From Pseudomonadota bacterium (GTDB lineage Bacteria > Pseudomonadota > Alphaproteobacteria > Rhizobiales > Xanthobacteraceae), in NCBI GenBank assembly GCA_021823875.1, contig JAKAMD010000097.1, positions 1-10,111 of the forward strand: 10,111 nucleotides of DNA. Reading direction: 5' to 3'. Below are positions 1 through 5,944 of the stretch, piece by piece; the first letter of the stretch is position 1; each line of letters opens with the position of its first letter. The position numbers and the translations under genes are program-made. Under the pieces are notes generated by a model. The model did not search any database. It was not told the DNA's origin and worked only from the letters and a program-made list of their open reading frames with translations.

Positions 1-1
1 G

Positions 2-1111
2 TTCTTCCGCTGGTACGCCGAGGAAGCCGTGCGCAATATCGGCGAGGTCTCGCGCGCGCCCGCGTCCGGCGCCCGCATTCTCGCCCATCACAAGCCGGCC
101 GGCATCGCCGTGCTGGTGACGCCGTGGAACTTCCCGGCCGCGATGGCCACCCGCAAGATCGGCCCGGCGCTGGCCGCCGGCTGCCCGGTGGTGCTGAAAC
201 CGGCGTCCGATACGCCGCTCACCATGCTGGCGCTGATGCCGGCACTGGAAGAGGCCGGCGTGCCGCCCGGCGTGGTCAACGTCATTCCCTCGCGTTCATC
301 CGGCAAGGTGGTTTCCGCCATGCTGCATGACCCGCGCGTGCGCGTGGTGTCGTTCACCGGTTCGACCGAAGTCGGCCGCAAGCTCTTGCACGAGGCTGCC
401 GACAATATCGTGAAGCCGGCGATGGAGCTCGGCGGCAATGCGCCGTTCCTGGTGTTCGAGGACGCGGATATCGATGCGGCGATCGAGGGCGCCATGGTCG
501 CCAAGATGCGCAACATGGGCGAAGCCTGCACGGCCGCCAACCGTTTCTATGTGCACGAGAAGGTGCACGACGAGTTTGCCAAGAAGCTGACCGCCAAGAT
601 GACGTCGCTGAAGATGGGCAACGGCCTCGACGAGGGCGTCAATCTCGGCCCATTGGTCAATAAAGAAGGCCGCGACAAGGTGATCGAACTGGTCGAGGAT
701 GCCACCGCCAAGGGCGCCAAGGTGTTGACCGGCGGCACGGCTCCGGATGGTCCCGGATTCTTCTATCCGGCCACCGTGCTCACCAACGTCACCAACGACG
801 CCAAGATGTTCAACGACGAAATCTTCGGCCCAGTCGCCGCGATCCAGACTTTCAAGACCGAGGACGAAGCCATCAAGCGCGCCAACGACACCGAATACGG
901 CCTGGTCGCCTATCTCTATACCCAGGACCTCTCGCGCGGCCTGCGCGTGTCGGAGAAGCTCGATTTCGGCATGATCGGCCTCAACCGCGGCCTGGTGTCC
1001 GATCCGGCGGCGCCGTTCGGCGGCACCAAGCAGTCGGGTCTCGGCCGCGAGGGCGCGCATGAGGGCATGATGGAGTTCCTCGAGACGCAATACGTCTCGG
1101 TGGCGTGGTAA
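2..1111 (+). CDS. NAD(P)-dependent aldehyde dehydrogenase, succinate-semialdehyde dehydrogenase-like (5' partial)
   Basis: Aldehyde dehydrogenase superfamily enzyme that oxidises an aldehyde to the carboxylic acid with NAD(P)+ in the cytosol. The frame is open from base 2, so the N-terminal part (roughly 90-100 residues) lies outside the window; a GTG at 29 is internal, not the start. Visible landmarks are the PWNFP motif with the oxyanion Asn at 128-130, the nucleotide-binding FTGSTEVG segment near 353-376, the general-base Glu in MELGG (425-427) and the nucleophilic Cys (527-529), exactly 34 residues later as the family requires. The EIFGPV and PFGGTKQSG signatures follow, and the C-terminus is complete. 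The sequence around the Cys is GEACTAANR rather than the common GQxC; this resembles some succinate-semialdehyde dehydrogenases, but substrate cannot be fixed from sequence. It shares a strand with the E2 and hydroxyacid dehydrogenase genes, 149 bases upstream of E2, so a catabolic operon role is likely. Confidence 0.93.
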   Translation, partial: FFRWYAEEAVRNIGEVSRAPASGARILAHHKPAGIAVLVTPWNFPAAMATRKIGPALAAGCPVVLKPASDTPLTMLALMPALEEAGVPPGVVNVIPSRSSGKVVSAMLHDPRVRVVSFTGSTEVGRKLLHEAADNIVKPAMELGGNAPFLVFEDADIDAAIEGAMVAKMRNMGEACTAANRFYVHEKVHDEFAKKLTAKMTSLKMGNGLDEGVNLGPLVNKEGRDKVIELVEDATAKGAKVLTGGTAPDGPGFFYPATVLTNVTNDAKMFNDEIFGPVAAIQTFKTEDEAIKRANDTEYGLVAYLYTQDLSRGLRVSEKLDFGMIGLNRGLVSDPAAPFGGTKQSGLGREGAHEGMMEFLETQYVSVAW

Positions 1112-1115
1112 TGCC

Positions 1116-1248
1116 TGTCCCGGGCGCGGCGCAGCGTGAAACGGTGCACCGCAGACCCGAGATCGCACAAACGCGGAATTTGCAAAGGTCCCGGATCAGC
1201 GCTGCACCGTCTCGCGCTTCGCGCTCACGCTGCAACGCATCCGGGACA
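1116..1248. repeat. Large imperfect inverted repeat, family A copy 1
   Basis: Between the aldehyde dehydrogenase stop and the E2 start lies a nested inverted repeat. TGTCCCGG (1116-1123) pairs with CCGGGACA (1241-1248), GCAGCGTGA (1131-1139) with TCACGCTGC (1225-1233), and ACGGTGCA (1140-1147) with TGCACCGT (1203-1210). The result is a long hairpin of about 130 bases with an irregular central loop. A related, more degenerate element lies at 4399-4531, which argues for a dispersed family rather than a local operator. It has no coding capacity of its own. In RNA it would fold between two genes of one operon, and could mark a processing or attenuation point; this is inference. Confidence 0.8.
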
Positions 1249-1253
1249 AGGGG
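1248..1253 (+). promoter_or_regulatory. Ribosome binding site of the E2 gene, abutting the repeat
   Basis: AAGGGG lies seven bases before the ATG at 1261. Its first base is the last base of the right arm of the family A repeat, so the repeat structure ends exactly at the ribosome binding site. This supports the start at 1261, together with the lipoyl domain beginning at residue 1. Confidence 0.6.
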
Positions 1254-1260
1254 TGGGTGA

Positions 1261-2577
1261 ATGGACGTCCTGATGCCGCAGCTCGGTGAGACCGTCGCCG
1301 AGGGCAAGATCGTCAAATGGTTCAAGTCGGCCGGCGATGCCGTCAAGCCGGGCGACAACCTGTTCGAGATCGAGACCGACAAGACCTCGATGGAGGTGCC
1401 GGCGACCTCGGCCGGCACCTTGACCGACATCCGTTTCCAGGTCGGCGAAGTGGCCAAGGTCGGCGCCGTGGTGGCGGTGATCGCCGACGGCAGCGCGCCG
1501 GCCGCAACCGCCGCCAAGCCGGCGACTGCGCCGGCCCCGGCGCAAGTGTCGCTGGCGCCGATCGCCGCCGCGCTCCAGCAGGTCGCGCAGGCCGCACCCA
1601 AGCCGCGCAGCGAGCCGCTCGACCCGTTCCGCGAAGTGCGTACGCCCGAGCGCAATTATGGCCCCGCCCGGTTGCCCGGTGGCGCCGTGGCGACGCCGCT
1701 CGCACGCCGGCTGGCCGGCGAGCGCGGCATCGATCTTTCGCGTGTTTCAGGCTCTGGCCCGCATGGCCGCATTGTCGCCCGCGACGTGGAAAGCGCGGCG
1801 CCGGCGGCGCCGGCCCGCGCCATGGCGTCTGGCGCCACGGCGGCGCAGGTGAAGGCGCTCTACGAGGGCACGGCTTACGAGGAAGTGCCGCTCGACGCCA
1901 TGCGCGCGACCATCGCGGCGCGTCTCACCGAAGCCAAGCAGACCATCCCGCATTTCTATCTCAGCGCCGATCTCGAGATCGACCGGCTGATCGCGCTGCG
2001 CGAGGAAGCCAATGCCGCCGCGCCCAAGGGCGCCGACGGCGAACCGGCCTTCAAGCTGTCGCTCAACGATTTCATCATCAAGGCCTGGGCGGTGGCGTTG
2101 CAGCGCGTGCCGGCCGCCAACGCAGCCTTCGCGCAGGATCGCATTCTGCGCTTTACGCGCTCCGACATCGGCGTGGCGGTGGCGCTCGACGGCGGGCTGA
2201 TCGTGCCGGTGCTGCGCAATGCCGAGGCGAAATCGCTGACCGCCATTTCGGCGGAAGTGCGCGATCTGGCCGCGCGCGGGCGCGACAAGAAGCTGATGCC
2301 GAACGAATACCAGGGCGGCGCCAGCGCCATCTCCAATCTCGGCATGTACGGCGTGCGCGAATTCGCCGCCATCATCAATCCGCCGCACGCGACCTTGCTG
2401 GCGGTGGGCGCCGCGCGCCGCGCGCCGGTGGAAACCGCCGACGGCGGCGTCAAGTTCGTCAGCCAGATGACGGTAACGCTGTCCTGCGATCACCGCGTGG
2501 TCGACGGCGCGCTCGGCGCGCAATTGCTGGCGGCGTTCAAGGAACTGATCGAAAAGCCGGTTACCGCGCTGGTTTAA
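1261..2577 (+). CDS. Dihydrolipoyl acyltransferase, E2 of a 2-oxo acid (pyruvate-type) dehydrogenase complex
   Basis: E2 core enzyme that moves an acyl group from lipoyl-lysine to CoA. Residues 1-77 form one lipoyl domain, with the modified lysine at K41 in the TDKTSMEVP motif. An Ala/Pro-rich flexible linker (about 80-140) contains a charged stretch. The peripheral E1/E3-binding domain follows (about 141-180, ATPLARRLA...GIDLSRVSGSGPHGRI). The chloramphenicol-acetyltransferase-like catalytic domain runs from about 205 to the end, with H411 and D415 in the DHRVVDG active-site motif. The SNLGMYGVREFAAIINPP segment (S358 onward) is typical of acetyl-transferring, pyruvate-type E2s, though acetoin and other 2-oxo acid complexes cannot be excluded. 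The length of 438 residues is normal for a single-lipoyl E2. The next gene starts 12 bases after its stop. E1 and E3 are absent here; E1 may be encoded upstream of the window and E3 may be shared. Confidence 0.95.
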   Translation: MDVLMPQLGETVAEGKIVKWFKSAGDAVKPGDNLFEIETDKTSMEVPATSAGTLTDIRFQVGEVAKVGAVVAVIADGSAPAATAAKPATAPAPAQVSLAPIAAALQQVAQAAPKPRSEPLDPFREVRTPERNYGPARLPGGAVATPLARRLAGERGIDLSRVSGSGPHGRIVARDVESAAPAAPARAMASGATAAQVKALYEGTAYEEVPLDAMRATIAARLTEAKQTIPHFYLSADLEIDRLIALREEANAAAPKGADGEPAFKLSLNDFIIKAWAVALQRVPAANAAFAQDRILRFTRSDIGVAVALDGGLIVPVLRNAEAKSLTAISAEVRDLAARGRDKKLMPNEYQGGASAISNLGMYGVREFAAIINPPHATLLAVGAARRAPVETADGGVKFVSQMTVTLSCDHRVVDGALGAQLLAAFKELIEKPVTALV

Positions 2578-2582
2578 GGGAG
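2577..2582 (+). promoter_or_regulatory. Ribosome binding site that sets the hydroxyacid dehydrogenase start
   Basis: AGGGAG begins at the last base of the E2 stop codon and sits seven bases before the ATG at 2590. A TTG directly upstream (2587) is in frame but has poorer spacing, so ATG 2590 is preferred. The arrangement implies translation coupled to E2. Confidence 0.6.
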
Positions 2583-2589
2583 AGTTTTG

Positions 2590-3570
2590 ATGGCGGGCGA
2601 CAAGCCGGATGTGCTGCTGGTCGGCAACAAGAAGCCGGTCATTGTGAAGGGGCTCGAAGATAAGGTCACGCTGCACGTGCCGGTCGACGCGCCCGACAAG
2701 GAAGCCTTCCTCAAGTCGATCGCCGACAAGGTGCGCGCCATCGCGGTGTGTTACACGAACGAGCGTATTGATGCGGCGTTCATGCGGCGCTTCCCCAAGC
2801 TCGAACTGGTGTCGAGTTTCGGCGTCGGTTACGACCATGTCGACGCCAAATGGGCGGGCGCGCACGGCATCACCGTCACCAACACGCCCGGCGTGCTGAA
2901 CGAGGAAGTGGCCGACACCGCGCTCGGCCTCTTGCTCTGCACCGTGCGTGAATTCCCGCAGGCCGAGCGCTTCGTGCGCGCCGGCAAATGGGAGCAGGGG
3001 CAATATCCGCTCACCAAGGCGACGCTGCGCAATAGAACGGTCGGCTTGGTCGGCATGGGCCGCATCGGCCAGGCGATCGCGCGCCGGCTGGAGGCCTTCG
3101 GGGTGCCGGTGGTCTATCACGCGCGCAACCCGCAATCCGGCGTGAAATACAAATATTACCCCAAGCTCATCGACATGGCGCACGATGTCGACACGCTGAT
3201 GCTGATCGTGCCCGGGGGCATTGCGACGCAGAACATGATCAATGCCGAGGTGCTCAAGGCGCTGGGGCCGAACGGCATCCTGATCAACATGGCGCGCGGC
3301 TCTGTGGTGGATGAACCGGCACTGATCGAAGCGCTGAAGAACCGCACCATCTATTCCGCCGGCCTCGACGTCTTCGCCAAGGAGCCGCACGTGCCGAAGG
3401 AACTCCTGGAGATGGAGCACGTCGTGCTATTCCCGCATCTCGGCTCGTCGACGGTGGTAACGCGCGCGGCGATGGACCAGCTCGTGGTCGACAACATCCT
3501 GGCCTGGGCGGCCGGCAAGCCGCCGCTGACCCCGGTGCCGGAGACGCCCTGGCCGCCGAAGCGCGGATGA
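2590..3570 (+). CDS. D-isomer-specific 2-hydroxyacid dehydrogenase (glyoxylate/hydroxypyruvate reductase-like)
   Basis: Cytosolic NAD(P)-dependent enzyme interconverting D-2-hydroxy acids and 2-oxo acids. The split catalytic domain opens the protein and carries the substrate-contacting FGVGYDHVD motif. The Rossmann domain has the GMGRIG dinucleotide loop (G155, G157, G160). The catalytic triad of the family is present: R236 in MARGSVVDE, E265 in KEPHVP and H283 in FPHLGSST. The 326-residue length is normal. The loop after the second Rossmann strand reads HARNPQSG; its basic residue would fit NADPH, as in hydroxypyruvate reductases, but this is inference. The gene starts 12 bases after E2, so its product may oxidise a hydroxy acid to the 2-oxo acid used by the complex, or reduce the 2-oxo acid as an overflow. 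It is the last gene of the operon and is followed by a structured repeat. Confidence 0.93.
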   Translation: MAGDKPDVLLVGNKKPVIVKGLEDKVTLHVPVDAPDKEAFLKSIADKVRAIAVCYTNERIDAAFMRRFPKLELVSSFGVGYDHVDAKWAGAHGITVTNTPGVLNEEVADTALGLLLCTVREFPQAERFVRAGKWEQGQYPLTKATLRNRTVGLVGMGRIGQAIARRLEAFGVPVVYHARNPQSGVKYKYYPKLIDMAHDVDTLMLIVPGGIATQNMINAEVLKALGPNGILINMARGSVVDEPALIEALKNRTIYSAGLDVFAKEPHVPKELLEMEHVVLFPHLGSSTVVTRAAMDQLVVDNILAWAAGKPPLTPVPETPWPPKRG

Positions 3571-3576
3571 GTTCGT

Positions 3577-3658
3577 CGTCATGCCCGCGCTTGTCGCGGG
3601 CATCCACGGTTTGACAAAGCGAAATGCGTGGATAGCCGGGACAGGCCCGGCCATGACG
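3577..3658. repeat. Cloverleaf-like intergenic repeat, family B
   Basis: A closing stem CGTCATG (3577-3583) with CATGACG (3652-3658) encloses three hairpins. CCCGC/GCGGG spans 3584-3600. ATCCACG (3602-3608) pairs with CGTGGAT (3627-3633). GCCGGG (3635-3640) pairs with CCCGGC (3646-3651). Its general appearance (CGTCATG, CCCGGC and ATCCACG blocks) is like the palindromic repeats scattered between genes in Bradyrhizobium and relatives; this is from memory, not a search. Lying seven bases after the hydroxyacid dehydrogenase stop, it may protect or end the transcript, but it has no T-run. Confidence 0.8.
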
Positions 3659-3691
3659 GGTGTCTGATGGCGGTGCCGGGAAGATGCTAGG

Positions 3692-4390
3692 ATGCGCGGC
3701 ATGAACCGCCTCTTCCCCATTGCATTGGTTGCGATCGCGCTTGGCGCGCCCGCCTCCGCCCAGACCGCGCCGCCGCTGGGCGAGTCGGTCAAGAACATGA
3801 TCGGCACCTGGGAGTTCTCCAACGCCGAGCGCGACAAGATCTGCACCGCCACTTTCAAGAGCGATCCGGCCAAGGTCGGCTCCAAGGTCGAATTCGATGC
3901 CAAGTGCGCCGGGTTGTTTCCGCTGGTGGCGAATATCGTCGGCTGGAAATATCCGGACAACGACCTGCTTTACCTGCTCGACGCGCAGGGCGAGGCGCTG
4001 GTCGAGTTCAGCGAGGTCGAGGACGGCATTTTCGAAGCGCCGACGCCGGACGTCGGTGTGCTGTTCCTGCAAAATCCCGCCGCCGCCAATCCGACGACGA
4101 AACCGCCGGAACAGGTTGCCGGCCATTGGCGCCTTCTGCGCGGCAACGGCGCGGCGCTCTGCGATTTCGCGCTGACCGCGACGCCGGCGAAGGACGGTTT
4201 GGCGCTGAGCGTTCAGCCCGGCTGCGATGCGGCCATCGCCAAGCTCGCCTTTAGGCAATGGCGGCTCGACAAGGGCGAACTGGTGCTGGTGCCGGCCAAG
4301 GGCGCGTCCTGGCGTTTCGTGGAAATCGACGACAACAGCTGGGCCAAGGTGCCGGAAAGCGTCGATCAGATCAGGCTGGTGAGGCAGTAA
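3692..4390 (+). CDS. Secreted protein with two tandem AprI/Inh-like (protease inhibitor-type) domains
   Basis: Likely periplasmic protein. Residues 1-23 form a signal peptide (basic start, hydrophobic core, ASA|Q cleavage at 23/24), so the mature protein is about 209 residues. It contains two halves with matching layout: W40-x10-C51-x20-C72 with a Trp at 85, and W146-x10-C157-x20-C178 with a Trp at 190. Each half reads like the small AprI/Inh metalloprotease inhibitor beta-barrel (GxW near the start, one disulfide, a Trp in the middle, then an L..L...G..L.F segment). Family members usually have one such domain. AprI/Inh proteins block serralysin-type proteases in the periplasm; no protease gene is in the window, so the function is inferred from fold only. 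GGGAAG at 3678-3683 fits the ATG at 3692; the ATG at 3701 is an alternative that keeps the signal peptide. It stands alone between two repeats. Confidence 0.8.
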   Translation: MRGMNRLFPIALVAIALGAPASAQTAPPLGESVKNMIGTWEFSNAERDKICTATFKSDPAKVGSKVEFDAKCAGLFPLVANIVGWKYPDNDLLYLLDAQGEALVEFSEVEDGIFEAPTPDVGVLFLQNPAAANPTTKPPEQVAGHWRLLRGNGAALCDFALTATPAKDGLALSVQPGCDAAIAKLAFRQWRLDKGELVLVPAKGASWRFVEIDDNSWAKVPESVDQIRLVRQ

Positions 4391-4398
4391 GCGTGCTT

Positions 4399-4531
4399 CT
4401 CCCGGGCGCAGCGTAGCACGATGTGGAGCGCTGAAAACCTGGACCCGTCGCAAGTTCCCAAATTTGGAACGGTCATGGATCAGTGGTGCATCAATTCGCA
4501 ACGCTGTGCGCTGCACCGCATCCAGGACGAG
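4399..4531. repeat. Intergenic repeat, family A copy 2 (degenerate)
   Basis: Starting nine bases after the stop of the inhibitor-like gene, this stretch resembles 1116-1248. It opens with TCCCGGGCGCAGCG, has a central GGACCCG block and a GGATCAG block, and closes with GCTGCACCGCATCCAGGACG against GCTGCAACGCATCCGGGACA in copy 1. Pairing between the two ends is weaker than in copy 1. It does not code. Confidence 0.65.
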
Positions 4532-4540
4532 GCATCTCAA

Positions 4541-4787
4541 ATCGGCTGCGCCATCCGGATGTCGGCGCGAAAGCGGACATGATGGAAAGGTCAAATTGAT
4601 TTAAAATCGACATTGCGCGCCGGCCGCGCGATTACAGCATTTTTTATAAAACTACGCTGAGAGTCTTCTCGTCTACATCAACCTGGATGCAACACGTCTT
4701 TGCTTTGATCATGCAAGATCCAACGTCGAGAAAACAGAAACGAGTGGATCACGGACAGGCAATCACGCGGGTTCACGGAGATTACCA
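4541..4787 (+). promoter_or_regulatory. AT-richer leader and probable promoter region of the pilin gene
   Basis: About 250 bases without a gene, clearly more AT-rich than the rest of the window. It holds two overlapping short palindromes (TCAA-A-TTGA at 4591-4599 and GATTT-A-AAATC at 4598-4608), a GC hairpin (4616-4630) and a TATAAA at 4645-4650 that could be a -10 box. I cannot see a matching -35 box. If TATAAA is used, the untranslated leader would be about 130 bases. GGAG at 4777-4780 is the ribosome binding site, seven bases before the ATG at 4788. The palindromes are possible operator sites, unproven. Confidence 0.4.
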
Positions 4788-4958
4788 ATGAAGAAGCTTA
4801 TCACACGGTTCTTGAAAGACGACGCCGGTGCGACGGCTATCGAATACGGCCTTATCGCAGCGGGCATTTCGGTTGCGATCATCGCGGTCGTCAACGGTCT
4901 TGGCACCCAGCTCAACACGACTTTCGGCACCATTTCGTCCTCGCTCGGCGGCAGCTGA
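4788..4958 (+). CDS. flp: Flp/Fap-type IVb prepilin
   Basis: A 56-residue pilin precursor of the Flp/Fap family, the building block of Tad-type fimbriae used for surface adhesion. The positively charged leader MKKLITRFLKDDAG ends in G14, the expected prepilin peptidase cut. The mature protein starts ATAIEYGLIA, with the invariant Glu at +5 and Tyr at +6. A hydrophobic helix (about residues 17-36) follows, which spans the membrane before assembly and packs the fibre core. The tail is short and Ser/Thr/Gly-rich (FGTISSSLGGS). The length is typical for the family. No tad or cpa assembly gene, prepilin peptidase or second pilin is nearby, so it would depend on machinery encoded elsewhere. It has its own leader and terminator and is monocistronic. 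Confidence 0.92.
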   Translation: MKKLITRFLKDDAGATAIEYGLIAAGISVAIIAVVNGLGTQLNTTFGTISSSLGGS

Positions 4959-4980
4959 GCATCCATCGCGATGTTGTGCC

Positions 4981-5010
4981 AAGGCTCCAGCGTCGGCTGG
5001 AGCCTTTTTT
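4981..5010 (+). terminator. Intrinsic terminator after the pilin gene
   Basis: GGCTCCAGC (4983-4991), loop GTCG, GCTGGAGCC (4996-5004), then six T residues (5005-5010). Two further A-T pairs extend the stem to 11 base pairs. It is a textbook rho-independent terminator for the + strand, 22 bases after the pilin stop. On the - strand only two T residues follow the stem, so it would act poorly for radC. Confidence 0.92.
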
Positions 5011-5079
5011 ATTTGTGGGTGCTGATCGTGATTCACCAGCGGCCGAAGCTGGTCCTCAGGGCTCGCGCGACGCGAGCGC

Positions 5080-5817
5080 TCAGATCAACCTCAGCCCCTT
5101 GAAGCTCGCATGCCCTTCCTTGCCGACGATGATGTGGTCGTGCACGGCAATGCCGAGCGGTTTCGCCACGTCGATGATGGCTTGCGTCATCTGGATGTCG
5201 GCGCGGCTCGGCGTCGGGTCGCCGGACGGATGGTTGTGCACCAAAATCAGCGCAGTGGCCGACAGTTCGAGCGCGCGTTTGACCACCTCGCGCGGATAGA
5301 CCGGGGTGTGGTCGACGGTACCGGTCTGCTGCAGTTCGTCGGCAATGAGCTGATTGCGCTTGTCGAGAAACAGCACGCGGAACTGCTCCTTGTCGGCGAA
5401 GGCCTGCGCCATCCGGCAATAGTCGAGCACGCTTGACCAGGATGACAGCACCGGGCGCTTGCGCACCTCGCCGCGGGCGAGCCGGCTCGCCGCCGCCTGC
5501 ACGATCTTGAGTTCGTCCACAACCGCTTCGCCGACGCCCTTGATCTCTTTCAGCCGCGCGCGCGGCGCCGCCACCACCTCGGCGAAGGAACCGAAGCGGG
5601 CGATCAGCTCCTTGGCCAGCGGTTTGACGTCGCGTTGCGGAATGGCGCGGAACAGCACCAGTTCGAGCAGTTCGTAATCGCTTACCGCGTCGGCGCCGGC
5701 TTCGCGGAAGCGCGCGCGCAGACGCTCGCGGTGGCCGTGATAATGCGGCGCGCCCTCGGAAAGGCCCTCTTCCGGCGCCGTCTCGCTGTTCTTGCCCGCC
5801 ATGGATGCCACGTCCAT
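5080..5817 (-). CDS. radC: RadC family JAMM/MPN+ domain protein
   Basis: RadC-family protein. Despite its name, a role in DNA repair is not established. An N-terminal helix-hairpin-helix region (SDYELLELVLFRAIPQRDV, then LKEIKGVGEAVVDELK) suggests DNA binding. The C-terminal half is the MPN+/JAMM domain with the complete zinc motif HxH-x7-S-x2-D: H194, H196, S204 and D207 in HNHPSGDPTPSRAD (numbered from the start chosen here). The start at 5817 gives 245 residues, close to the family norm. Extending in frame to ATG 5880 or GTG 5886 would add 21-23 residues encoded next to or inside a repeat and lacking family resemblance. ATG 5802 is a close alternative. No strong ribosome binding site is seen; AGGG lies very near 5817. 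It follows map on the same strand after 127 bases, an order I recall from other alphaproteobacteria. Confidence 0.92.
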   Translation of the reverse strand: MDVASMAGKNSETAPEEGLSEGAPHYHGHRERLRARFREAGADAVSDYELLELVLFRAIPQRDVKPLAKELIARFGSFAEVVAAPRARLKEIKGVGEAVVDELKIVQAAASRLARGEVRKRPVLSSWSSVLDYCRMAQAFADKEQFRVLFLDKRNQLIADELQQTGTVDHTPVYPREVVKRALELSATALILVHNHPSGDPTPSRADIQMTQAIIDVAKPLGIAVHDHIIVGKEGHASFKGLRLI

Positions 5818-5882
5818 GTCCCTGTGTGGTGCGATTGTAATGCAACCGGAGGCGGTCGACGAGGGACTTGGCGCGTGCATCC

Positions 5883-5941
5883 GCACATTCCCGCGTGAGC
5901 GGGACTCCGGACGCTGGGTCCCCGCTGGCGCGGGGATGAAC
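5883..5941. repeat. Double-hairpin intergenic repeat, family C
   Basis: Two GC hairpins lie back to back: CCCGC-GTGA-GCGGG (5890-5903) and CCCCGC-TGGC-GCGGGG (5920-5935). They are separated by CTCCGGACGCTGGGT and flanked by CATT and ATGAACGG, so the outer edges are also roughly complementary. The layout is typical of a dispersed palindromic element in Hyphomicrobiales. It lies four bases beyond the map stop codon and reaches the extended N-terminal reading of radC, so it separates the two genes and may stabilise the map transcript end. Confidence 0.75.
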
Positions 5942-5944
5942 GGA

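Noticed and set aside
1747..3420. A 557-codon open frame on the - strand across E2 and the hydroxyacid dehydrogenase.
   Set aside because: Its translation is His/Arg/Ala-rich with no family resemblance, and it is antisense to two genes with complete active-site motifs. Long antisense frames are expected from strong G/C third-position bias.
3577..3658. Cloverleaf-like folding considered as a tRNA gene.
   Set aside because: The stem lengths, lack of a T-arm TTC consensus and absence of an anticodon-loop pattern do not fit a tRNA; it matches a palindromic intergenic repeat.
3284..4594. A 436-codon - strand open frame covering the inhibitor-like gene and two repeats.
   Set aside because: It runs through structured repeats and opposite a gene with signal peptide and paired domain pattern; composition is that of a shadow.
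4596..4624. TTGATT at 4596-4601 as a -35 box for a sigma-70 promoter.
   Set aside because: A box 17 bases downstream would fall in GC-rich sequence, not on TATAAA at 4645, so the spacing does not work.
4616..4645. GC hairpin CGCGC-CGGCC-GCGCG followed by a T-run, considered as a terminator for the inhibitor-like gene.
   Set aside because: The T-run begins about nine bases after the stem rather than directly, and the stem has only five pairs; more likely part of the pilin leader.
4788..5036. Antisense open frames opposite the pilin.
   Set aside because: The + strand frame has a full prepilin cleavage site, a ribosome binding site and a terminator; the - strand frames have none of these.
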